A stretch of DNA of 64,000 bases, from positions 1 to 64,000 of the forward strand of contig JAABRM010000038.1 of NCBI GenBank assembly GCA_011390955.1, read 5' to 3'. Below, in pieces: positions 36,037-43,445 of the stretch (positions are counted from its first letter, which is position 1; the number at the start of each line of letters is the position of its first letter). The notes below the pieces were generated by a model. The model saw nothing but the letters and a program-made list of their open reading frames with translations, was not told where the DNA came from and searched no databases. Origin of the DNA: Oscillatoriales cyanobacterium (GTDB lineage: Bacteria; Cyanobacteriota; Cyanobacteriia; Cyanobacteriales; Laspinemataceae). Both the position numbers and the translations under genes were made by a program.

Positions 36037-38358
36037 TTACTGAATTTCTTGGTTAACTCGCCGGATCCCACCATCCACCGATCGCACTTCTGAGCGAGAA
36101 AAAGGTTCACCTCCACCCCTCCAGTTAAAGTCACTGATCCGCAGAGACAGAGAACCGAGTTGTTGTTCGGGATTATAACGAATCGCTAGACCGTAGCTGC
36201 GCCGACTGTATTCCAGAATCAAATCAGTATTAATCGCTTCCTTGGTGTCAAGATTAATCAGAGTTTGTACCCCGAAGCGAATTGGCCCATAAATTTGTTG
36301 GGTCAGTCCGAGAGCAAGCACCCTAGAGTCAGCAATTCTATCAAATAAAAAGGGAGAAGCACCATCTTTCCAAATTCGGGATAAACTTACGCTCCAACCC
36401 GTATAGTCTAACCAACGACGGGAAAAATGACCAAATTGTCCTTGGATGCCAATACTTCCAGAGAGAAAGTTTTGGGTATCCCCATTACTGTAGCCGGTTA
36501 AGGTGCCGTTGAGTCCCGTGAACAAGCGAATATATGGAATGACCGGACTGGGGGTATATCGTAGTCCCTCTTGGGGATTTGCCGGTAACGGGGTTCCTTG
36601 CCAAAGTAAAAAGCCCCGACTTAAAGCCGCACCCCCTTGAAACCGAGTTAAGCTGGTGCGATTATTTTCCCGGATCGGTTCGAGTAAGTCGATTCGATCG
36701 GTGTCCGCATTAATGGATTGAATGCTGCCTTCATAGCTGAGGTTGATGCCGGTTTTGCCCAAGGAAACGATTGGGGAATTTAACAGGACACCGAGACTTT
36801 GTTGCACGGTTCTAAAGCCAAGAGAACCGTTGAAAATGCGATCGCGATAGGCATATTCCCCAGTCAGAGAATGGGTGCCAATTTGTTGCCTTAGTAGTAG
36901 ATTCGCCCTAGTTTTATCGCCAATAGTATCCGGGTTGAGGGTGGTAAATGTGGCGCGTCCTTCCAGGTTGGTGGTGGGGCTGAGTTTGCCATTGACTCTG
37001 GCTTTGAAGCCAAACAGGTCAGAAATGCTGTCGGGGCCAGCGATCGCCTTTTGAATATAGAATTGTGGGCTAATGCTGAATTGGAATCGGTCATTGACGA
37101 TCGGTTCTAAAGGAGTTTCGGCATAAAATCCCCCGCGATCGCCCCCATCATAGCCGAAACGAATTAAAGACGGGTCCCGTTCTCGGCGATCGATAATCAC
37201 TCGTTCCCGCAACAGCGGAATCGATACTTTATTCTCGAAAACTAACCGAGGTCGTCGGGCAATCACTTCATCCTGTTCCGGGGACAACCGTCGCACCGTC
37301 ACATGACGGGAGCGTAATTCTAATTCCGGGGGAGAATATGGATCGTTGGTAATTCTGACATTCGTCCCCTGCCAATCTTCCCCGGTAAAAGTCAGGTCAT
37401 CGCTTTCAAACCGCAGCCGGTTGATGGTGCCTCCAGTATTAGGTAAGCCCAGCCCTTGATTTAGTCCCGCCCCCACCCCGATGAGAATGCTACCTGTATT
37501 GGTCACGCGGCGGGGGGGTTCTCCAGCCCGCAGTCTGTCCGTGAGCGCCCGTTCTTGTCCTGCCCCCGCCGTCACATCCGTGGGTAAGGTGGTGGCAACC
37601 GTGGAGGTGGCTTCATTCAACACAATCTGACCTTTAGCCTGCTGCATTCCCCCCTGATTTCTGACAATATCGTATTCCAGGCGATCGCCCTCGATCGCCT
37701 GAGTGCCATTAGTTAAAAGGACTTGCCCTTGGGCTACGGCAAACCGGCTAAGTAAATTTACTTGCAACCACTGGGAATTTAATACGGTATTCCCCAACCG
37801 CATAAACACATCGCCTTCCGCAGTGACAACTTGGCGCTGCTGATTATATTCCTGGCGATCGGAATTAATTTTCACTACATCCTCTGCACTCAAAGGGAGA
37901 GGCGTTCCCTCCGTCGGTGGCGGATTCGGGGTCACGGCTTCTCCTGGGGCTGGGGTTGGGGCTGGAGGAACTTGACTAATATTAATTTCTGAAAAGTTAT
38001 TTTCTGCAAAATTAATGTCTGAAAAATTAATTTCTGAAAAATTAATGTCTGAAAAATTAATGTCTGAAAAATTAATTTCTGACAGTTTTGGGGTCAATTC
38101 AGAGGGCGATCGCTCCCTGGTTGATAAAGGCCAACTCACTTCTAACGGCCCACCGAGTAAAAAAGCTTGGGGCGGTATTGCCCCATGAGCATCAGGGGCA
38201 ACTGGCAGCGCCGTTAAGCGATCGGCATCAACATTAAATAACCGCTGTGGTTGAGGTGCAATAGAAAAATTTTCTGCCGTAATAGACTCATCGTGGCTTT
38301 CCGGCATTTGGTATTCAACGATCGCAGGCGGTTCAGAAGGGGGAACCGGATAGGGCAT
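36037..38358 (-). CDS. DUF3769 outer-membrane protein, OstA/LptD-like
   Basis: A 773-residue protein. A Pro-rich N-terminus is followed by a tandem five-residue repeat (about 93-127, SEINFSDINFSDINFS... type). Then comes an OstA/LptA-like strand domain (about 155-250, INSDRQEYNQQRQVVTAEGDVFMRLGNTVLNS...), and a long beta-barrel-like C-terminus ending in SLRISDFNWRGGGEPFSRSEV. Cyanobacterial DUF3769 proteins are taken as LptD-related outer-membrane lipopolysaccharide-export candidates; transport is inferred, not shown. There is no classical signal peptide after ATG 38358, so an upstream start or unusual export is possible. The pentamer array comes from a 15-bp DNA repeat. Confidence 0.85.
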   Translation of the reverse strand: MPYPVPPSEPPAIVEYQMPESHDESITAENFSIAPQPQRLFNVDADRLTALPVAPDAHGAIPPQAFLLGGPLEVSWPLSTRERSPSELTPKLSEINFSDINFSDINFSEINFSDINFAENNFSEINISQVPPAPTPAPGEAVTPNPPPTEGTPLPLSAEDVVKINSDRQEYNQQRQVVTAEGDVFMRLGNTVLNSQWLQVNLLSRFAVAQGQVLLTNGTQAIEGDRLEYDIVRNQGGMQQAKGQIVLNEATSTVATTLPTDVTAGAGQERALTDRLRAGEPPRRVTNTGSILIGVGAGLNQGLGLPNTGGTINRLRFESDDLTFTGEDWQGTNVRITNDPYSPPELELRSRHVTVRRLSPEQDEVIARRPRLVFENKVSIPLLRERVIIDRRERDPSLIRFGYDGGDRGGFYAETPLEPIVNDRFQFSISPQFYIQKAIAGPDSISDLFGFKARVNGKLSPTTNLEGRATFTTLNPDTIGDKTRANLLLRQQIGTHSLTGEYAYRDRIFNGSLGFRTVQQSLGVLLNSPIVSLGKTGINLSYEGSIQSINADTDRIDLLEPIRENNRTSLTRFQGGAALSRGFLLWQGTPLPANPQEGLRYTPSPVIPYIRLFTGLNGTLTGYSNGDTQNFLSGSIGIQGQFGHFSRRWLDYTGWSVSLSRIWKDGASPFLFDRIADSRVLALGLTQQIYGPIRFGVQTLINLDTKEAINTDLILEYSRRSYGLAIRYNPEQQLGSLSLRISDFNWRGGGEPFSRSEVRSVDGGIRRVNQEIQ

Positions 38359-38526
38359 ATTTAATCACAACAGATATAAATAATCGCGGCAATTTACCCA
38401 AATCTCAGATAAAACTGCCAGCTTAAAACAATAGTTTCCAGGAGATTCATCTGAGAGGATTAGTTCCCAGGCAATTGGCAATCATTATTATCCGGCATTA
38501 TCCGGCAACTCTCCCCATTCGCGAGA

Positions 38527-38550
38527 AACCCCCACTCAAGCGCGGGGGTT
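38527..38550 (-). terminator. Intrinsic terminator of psbI
   Basis: Minus strand: AACCCCCGCGCTTGAGTGGGGGTT then TCTCGC. A strong six-base-pair G/C stem 26 bp after the psbI stop codon. The T-tract is short. Confidence 0.6.
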
Positions 38551-38576
38551 CACTCTGGGGATATTTCTTCCCAGAA

Positions 38577-38693
38577 TTATTCCAAGTCGCGACGACCGGG
38601 GTTCCGGGATGGGTCGGAAGACAAAAACCCGAAGACAAATAAGCCCACAAAGAACAGAACCACGATATTGACAACGATTTTCAACGTAACCAT
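38577..38693 (-). CDS. psbI: Photosystem II reaction center protein I
   Basis: A 38-residue protein, too short for many gene callers. It reads [19 protein letters not shown] then [19 protein letters not shown]: the PsbI pattern, with one membrane helix and the conserved [18 protein letters not shown] tail. PsbI is a low-mass subunit next to D1/CP43 in the PSII core, needed for stable assembly. It sits in the thylakoid membrane with a soluble C-terminal tail. Good Shine-Dalgarno (CGGAG, nine bases before ATG). Monocistronic, with its own hairpin terminator. Confident, because the tail is diagnostic. Confidence 0.95.
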   Translation of the reverse strand: MVTLKIVVNIVVLFFVGLFVFGFLSSDPSRNPGRRDLE

Positions 38694-39115
38694 GAAAAAA
38701 TCTCCGAATATATGCCAAAAAATAACCACAAAGCCATCATCGATGGTCTAAGCATCCTTATCATAGCGAAATCTGGTCATTTTTGAACGCTGAATTTTCT
38801 CAGGATAAATTTGTTGTTTGTTATTTGTTGTTTGTTATTTGTTGTTTGTTGTTTGTTGTTTGTTGTTTGTTGCTTGTTGTTTACATTTTATATGTTATGT
38901 GTGATAATATAAAATATGCAACCACCAACCAACAACCACCAACCAACAACCACCAACCAACAACCACCAGCCAACAACCACCAACCAACAACCACCAACC
39001 AACAACCAACAACAACCAACCACCAACAACCAACCAACAACAACTTTTTTGGTAAAATCAGCAGCGACGACCCTAGACAATCGTCAAGGATAAAGAGGAT
39101 AAATGAGGCATTTCT
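38694..39115. other. 422-bp divergent intergenic region
   Basis: Upstream of psbI (minus) and the C5 methyltransferase (plus). About 230 bp (38811-39043) is repeat: TTTGTTG units, a short AT-rich break with an ACATTTTATATGTTATGTG segment, then CCACCAACCAACAA units, so the two halves could pair. The rest carries no gene. Confidence 0.65.
38811..39043. repeat. TTTGTTG array facing an AACCACCAACCAACA array
   Basis: About 70 bp of GTTTGTTG-type units and about 120 bp of CCACCAACCAACAA-type units in roughly complementary orientation around an AT-rich spacer. Confidence 0.9.
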
Positions 39116-40306
39116 GTGAGTGAAAAGACACAATTAAAAGCCATTGAATTATTTGCCGGGATAGGCGGTTTTCGCCTAGGCATAGCAGCGGCGAATATTT
39201 CTACAATTTGGGCTAATGATAGCAGCGAATTATCCAGTCAAGTTTATCGGAGTAACTTTGGCGAAAATTCTTTAGTTTTAGGCGATATTAGGGCAATTAA
39301 TCTAGAAGAAATTCCCTGCCATGATATTTTAACTGCTGGATTTCCTTGTCAACCTTTTAGTCCCGCTGGAAAAAAGCAGGGAGTTCGCGATCGCATTCGG
39401 GGAACTCTGTTTGAACGAATTATAGAAATTTTGCATCATAGAAAACCCCAGTATTTTTTTTTAGAAAATGTTAAGCGCTTGTTGACAATGGAATCCGGTT
39501 ATCACTTTCGCGTGATTTTAGATGCGCTGTCAGCTTTAGATTATTTTATAGAATGGAGAATAATTAATACTGTCAGCTTTGGTTTACCCCAAAATCGCGA
39601 TCGCGTCTTTATTTTTGGCACTAGGATTAACCAAGCAAACCGCCCGGAAATGCTAAAAATGGTAAAAATGCTAGAAATGCTAGAAAAATATTCCGTATTT
39701 TTAACCCAGGAAGATTTAAAATTCCTAGAAATTCATCCATCATTTACGGATAATTTAACGCCAATTATCCGCAGTCATAGCAAACCGGCAAATTGGGGAA
39801 TTGCCTATCAGCAAAAAATGTACTCTAAGCAGATTCCTCCGTTACCAGACATCCAACCGAGAAAGAAACTCAGAGATATTCTGGAAAATGAATCCGATGT
39901 CGATCCGCAGTTTGATTTTACCATCGATACTAGGGAAAGAATCAAGCAAAGTAAAGCCGTGAATCGCTATTGTAATGGAGTCGAAATCCTTTATAATCAA
40001 GGAGGAGGAGCGAGACTAGGTTATACTATTTTTGGGATTAATGGCATTACTTCAACCTTAACCGCTTCTACTTCCAGACATTATGAACGGTATCAAGTAG
40101 GGGATAAATATCGGCGGTTAACCCCAGTGGAATATGCCAGATTGATGGGATTTCCCGATGATTGGTGTCGCGTTGCCAGAATTTACGATCGCTATGCCTT
40201 ATTTGGCAATGCGATCGCTCCTCCTTGTGTGGCATGGGTAGCCAATCGAATCGGTCTAAAGAAACCGGGTTTCTGCGTAAACTTTTGCTCCCCAGCCAAA
40301 AGATAA
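39116..40306 (+). CDS. DNA (cytosine-5-)-methyltransferase
   Basis: A 396-residue Dcm-type enzyme with all hallmark motifs: I (LFAGIGGFRLG), IV (GFPCQPFSPAG, catalytic Cys), VI (FLENVKRL), VIII (QNRDRVFIFG), IX (RRLTPVEYARLMGFPDDW) and X (YALFGNAIAPPCVAWVANRI). The target-recognition region (about 190-315) is unique. GTG 39116 is preferred (GAGG seven bases upstream); no ATG is suitable. The last 19 codons plus stop (RIGLKKPGF..., from 40247) belong to a DNA segment repeated at 42960, so the 3' end was part of a duplicated target. It modifies host DNA as part of a restriction system or as an orphan. Confidence 0.93.
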   Translation: MSEKTQLKAIELFAGIGGFRLGIAAANISTIWANDSSELSSQVYRSNFGENSLVLGDIRAINLEEIPCHDILTAGFPCQPFSPAGKKQGVRDRIRGTLFERIIEILHHRKPQYFFLENVKRLLTMESGYHFRVILDALSALDYFIEWRIINTVSFGLPQNRDRVFIFGTRINQANRPEMLKMVKMLEMLEKYSVFLTQEDLKFLEIHPSFTDNLTPIIRSHSKPANWGIAYQQKMYSKQIPPLPDIQPRKKLRDILENESDVDPQFDFTIDTRERIKQSKAVNRYCNGVEILYNQGGGARLGYTIFGINGITSTLTASTSRHYERYQVGDKYRRLTPVEYARLMGFPDDWCRVARIYDRYALFGNAIAPPCVAWVANRIGLKKPGFCVNFCSPAKR

Positions 40307-40905
40307 ATTAAGAAACCCGGTTTCTAACCGCTCCAAGCCTCTCCAAACAACCAACCCTAGGGACAAGAAACCGGAGCAAGAAACCGGGTTTCTATAAGAC
40401 TTGTTCGTTGGTAGCAAAGGTTAACTTAAGAAACCCGGTTTCTGGGGTTGGTAGTAAAGGTTGTCCCAAGAAACCCGGTTTCTAACTTTTCCACAGGTAA
40501 GAGAAATAAATCGCTACAATCTCGGTACAATAAATAAGGTTGAATTATTACGATGGTGGGTATAAGTGTCAGCAAATCCTTCTAAGTTACTTTTAATTGA
40601 TGGTCATTCCTTGGCATTTCGGGCTTATTATGCTTTTGGCAAAAGCAAACAGGGTGGACTGCGTACCTCGGACGGTATCCCCACTAGCGTCTGTTTTGGC
40701 TTCCTGAAATCTTTGTTAGAAGCGATCGACAAAGAACAGCCAGACTCCGTAGCGATCGCCTTTGATTTGGCGGAACCCACTTTTCGCCACCAAGCGGATC
40801 CTACCTATAAGGGCGATCGGGCCGAAACTCCCGTTGACTTTATCCCGGACTTGGCCAATTTACAAGAACTATTACGGGCTTTTAATTTGCCAGTCATTAC
40901 CGCAG
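40247..40905. repeat. Left copy of the long direct repeat flanking the restriction/methylase pair
   Basis: It starts inside the C5 methyltransferase 3' end (codons RIGLKKPGF...) and ends after polA codon 113. The right copy is 42960-43445. The left copy carries about 170 bp extra (40327-40500) made of AGAAACC(C/G)GGTTTCT units. Between 40516 and 40905 I count seven substitutions versus 43053-43442. Confidence 0.9.
40260..40484. repeat. Cluster of AGAAACCSGGTTTCT palindromes
   Basis: Five or so copies, at about 40261, 40311, 40373, 40430 and 40469, of the 15-bp near-palindrome AGAAACC(C/G)GGTTTCT. Single copies lie near 18250, 25652, 42973, 43024, 57993 and 58048. Confidence 0.85.
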
Positions 40906-40928
40906 CAGGTTATATCGATTTAGCTTGA
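40566..40928 (+). pseudogene. polA: Truncated polA copy (5' fragment)
   Basis: A GTG start, right after an in-frame TAA, gives 113 codons equal in protein sequence to the start of the intact polA at 43104. It then diverges and stops (AAGYIDLA-stop). It covers only part of the 5'-3' exonuclease domain and lacks the metal-binding residues further on, so a functional product is unlikely. All five nucleotide differences inside the coding part are silent. The DNA after the break (about 40929-41000) resembles polA DNA at 44752-44821 (about 55 of 70 bases), as if an internal deletion or mosaic copy. It marks the left edge of the inserted restriction unit. Confidence 0.9.
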
Positions 40929-41073
40929 CTTAGAGGTATATGTCACATTTTTATTAGCCCCGGAATTGCACCAACATCTGCAAAAAATTACCCAAATTTG
41001 ATCTGGATCTGGTAAAATGGTAAGATTAAATTAGTTATGTAATTTTAAAAAATATTGAATATATTTAACTAAA

Positions 41074-42042
41074 ATGAATGATCTGATTGTCCATACAATT
41101 AACATTGCTCATTATCGACTAATCGAGCTTACCAAACTTGCCGACCAAGCCAAACCATTTTATGATTGGGTTGAAAAACAGGCAAAACGCATTACAGGTT
41201 CTCATCGGTCTTTAAATGAAATCCTATTGACTTGTTCAAAGATTGACATAGCAAAAATAATCATAGCTTGCTATGAAAATGTCAATGATGAAAAGCCTTT
41301 GTTATTTGATGGAATTGGTCGGGTTTATCCACATGGTAAGGCGTGTTTTTACTTTTTTGCATGGATGATCAGAGATGCCCCTCAACAAAGACTGTCTCCT
41401 TTGATTTCCCGAATGCAAAAAGCCGATAATGTCACAAAAATTATGGCCGAAACGGATGCTTTGGTCGAACTCATATTCGAGTACCGCACTCTGGTAAAAA
41501 GTTTTGATTGGTCAGCCGTAAGAGAAGTTGTTATCGATCGCTTAGAAGGTTCTCGACGCAGTATCAGTGGGCATCGCATTGAGGCTAATGTAAGAACAAG
41601 TTTAATCACTGCGATTCAGTATTATTATTCTATTTATGGCAACTATGGAAAATTCAAGAAAATTGACATTGCCAATAAGCAGATCAAGCTGGGAAAACAT
41701 ACGATTGATATTTCGGTTGAGTTAACACCGAAAATTGGCAGTGGTAAGATAGGTTTATTGATCCCCGTAAAAACCAGAGAAACAGAGGGAGGCGGTCATT
41801 CCCATCTCTTCACTCGCGACATAATTACGGCAATTAGGGATATTAAGCAAGAAGTCAATAGCTATCATATTGTTGCGATCATCGTTGCTGAAAATTGGTC
41901 AGCATCAGAAATAGCTACCCTGGATAATCAGATTGACCTGGTATTTCATTTTAACATGAATCCTAACAAATTTATTGGATTTGATGAAGCATCTCAAGTA
42001 AAATTTAATAAATATATCGAAACAATTCTCGGAGGAGCGTAA
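41074..42042 (+). CDS. Putative type II restriction endonuclease
   Basis: A 322-residue protein directly upstream of, and in operon with, an N4-cytosine-type methyltransferase (7 bp apart). Not recognised with certainty. Near residues 205-250 it has DISVEL...GLLIPVKTRETEGGGHS, which could be a variant PD-(D/E)XK core (Asp212, Lys233). The position beside a methyltransferase between duplicated polA ends is the strongest argument. Length and partner type are compatible with endonucleases of the XmaI/Cfr9I/XcyI (CCCGGG) group, but that is speculation. ATG 41074 follows an AT-rich leader without clear Shine-Dalgarno, as for many restriction genes kept at low expression. No signal peptide or membrane segment. 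Confidence 0.65.
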   Translation: MNDLIVHTINIAHYRLIELTKLADQAKPFYDWVEKQAKRITGSHRSLNEILLTCSKIDIAKIIIACYENVNDEKPLLFDGIGRVYPHGKACFYFFAWMIRDAPQQRLSPLISRMQKADNVTKIMAETDALVELIFEYRTLVKSFDWSAVREVVIDRLEGSRRSISGHRIEANVRTSLITAIQYYYSIYGNYGKFKKIDIANKQIKLGKHTIDISVELTPKIGSGKIGLLIPVKTRETEGGGHSHLFTRDIITAIRDIKQEVNSYHIVAIIVAENWSASEIATLDNQIDLVFHFNMNPNKFIGFDEASQVKFNKYIETILGGA

Positions 42043-42049
42043 AAGTAAA

Positions 42050-42925
42050 ATGGAAAATCGGGTAATTCTCGGTGATGCTAGAAAAATTGTCCCCACCTTT
42101 GAAGATAATTTTTTCCAGGCGATTATCACCAGCCCGCCATATTTCGGCCATCGGCGATATTCTGAGGGGGAAAGTAAAGATGAAATCGGTCAAGAAAGTG
42201 ATGTGGAAATTTACATAGCAAACTTGGTTAACCTATTTAGAGAACTCAGAAATAAACTGAAGCCCGATGGGTTGTTGTGGTTGAATTTGGGAGATACTTA
42301 TAAAAATAAATCATTGCTAGGTATTCCTTGGCGAGTCGCATTATCTTTACAAGCGGATGGTTGGATTCTCCGCAGTGATATTATTTGGCATAAGCCTAAT
42401 GCTATGCCTTCATCGATTAAAGACCGTCCGACAACCGATCACGAGTATATTTTTATGTTCGCGAAAAGTCCCGAATATTATTATAATGCTGATGCGATTA
42501 GAGAACCCCATGTAACTTTTACAGAAAAGTCAAGAATGAAAGGGGGAAGAAACCATTTTGGGAAAATCAATGGCACCCCCGAACTAGGGAAAAATTCAGG
42601 CAATCAAAACTTACATAATGGCAGGTGGGATCAAGCTTTCCACCCAAAGGGACGAAATAAGAGAACGGTGTGGGAAATTCCCCTGAGTAAATTCCGCGAT
42701 GTTCATTTTGCTGTCTATCCTGAAAAACTTGTGGAAATATGCCTGCTGGCATCGACTAGGGAGCAAGATTTTGTGCTCGATCCATTTACGGGTTCTGGTA
42801 CTACGGGAGTTGTGGCGAGTAAATTATTTAGAAAATTTATCGGGATTGAATTAGTGGAAAAGTATCAAATTATGGCTCAAGATAGGATCGATCGGTTGAA
42901 TATGCAACTGAATCTATTTTCATAA
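42050..42925 (+). CDS. DNA methyltransferase, N4-cytosine type (TSPPY)
   Basis: A 291-residue amino-methyltransferase. Catalytic motif IV is TSPPYFGHRRYSE (Ser-Pro-Pro-Tyr, typical of N4-cytosine enzymes, some N6-adenine). The SAM-binding motif I is DPFTGSGTTGVVASKLFRKFIGIEL near the C-terminus, so the order is beta class (IV before I). WLNLGDTYKNKS and HEYIFMFAKSPEYYYNADAIREP are further family blocks. Target region about 150-200. It presumably protects the host from the adjacent nuclease. A GGAGGAG sits at the end of the upstream gene; the 7-bp gap suggests translational coupling. The gene ends 34 bp before the right copy of the long repeat. Confidence 0.92.
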   Translation: MENRVILGDARKIVPTFEDNFFQAIITSPPYFGHRRYSEGESKDEIGQESDVEIYIANLVNLFRELRNKLKPDGLLWLNLGDTYKNKSLLGIPWRVALSLQADGWILRSDIIWHKPNAMPSSIKDRPTTDHEYIFMFAKSPEYYYNADAIREPHVTFTEKSRMKGGRNHFGKINGTPELGKNSGNQNLHNGRWDQAFHPKGRNKRTVWEIPLSKFRDVHFAVYPEKLVEICLLASTREQDFVLDPFTGSGTTGVVASKLFRKFIGIELVEKYQIMAQDRIDRLNMQLNLFS

Positions 42926-42959
42926 CCGGGCTTAATCTGTGGTGATGGGAAAGCGATCG

Positions 42960-43445
42960 CGAATCGGTCTAAAGAAACCGGGTTTCTGGGTTAACTTTTG
43001 CCCCCCAGCCAAAAGATAAATTAAGAAACCCGGTTTCTCACCGAAAACTCGGTACAATCTCGGTACAATAAATAACGTTGAATTACTACGATGGTGGGTA
43101 TAAGTGTCAGCAAATCCTTCTAAGTTACTTTTAATTGATGGTCATTCCTTGGCATTTCGGGCTTATTATGCTTTTGGCAAAAGCAAACAGGGTGGACTGC
43201 GTACCTCGGACGGTATCCCCACTAGCGTCTGTTTTGGCTTCCTGAAATCTTTGTTAGAAGCGATCGACAAAGAACAGCCAGACTCCGTGGCGATCGCCTT
43301 TGATTTGGCTGAACCCACTTTTCGCCACCAAGCGGATCCTACCTATAAGGGCGATCGGGCCGAAACTCCCGTTGACTTTATCCCGGACTTGGCGAATTTA
43401 CAAGAACTATTACGGGCGTTTAATTTGCCAGTAATTACCGCCCCT
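42960..43445. repeat. Right copy of the long direct repeat
   Basis: Begins CGAATCGGTCTAAAGAAACC, keeping the reading frame of the last 19 codons of the C5 methyltransferase gene (RIGLKKPGFWVNF...AKR-stop). It runs through the promoter region into polA codon 114. It pairs with 40247-40905. Confidence 0.9.

Noticed and set aside
38811-39043. CRISPR or origin-like iterons
   Set aside because: Degenerate low-complexity units without fixed repeat and spacer lengths, and no replication gene alongside.
40566-40928. A functional short exonuclease from the truncated polA copy
   Set aside because: It breaks off in the middle of the 5'-3' exonuclease domain, before the conserved acidic residues of the YEADD and GDKSDN blocks.
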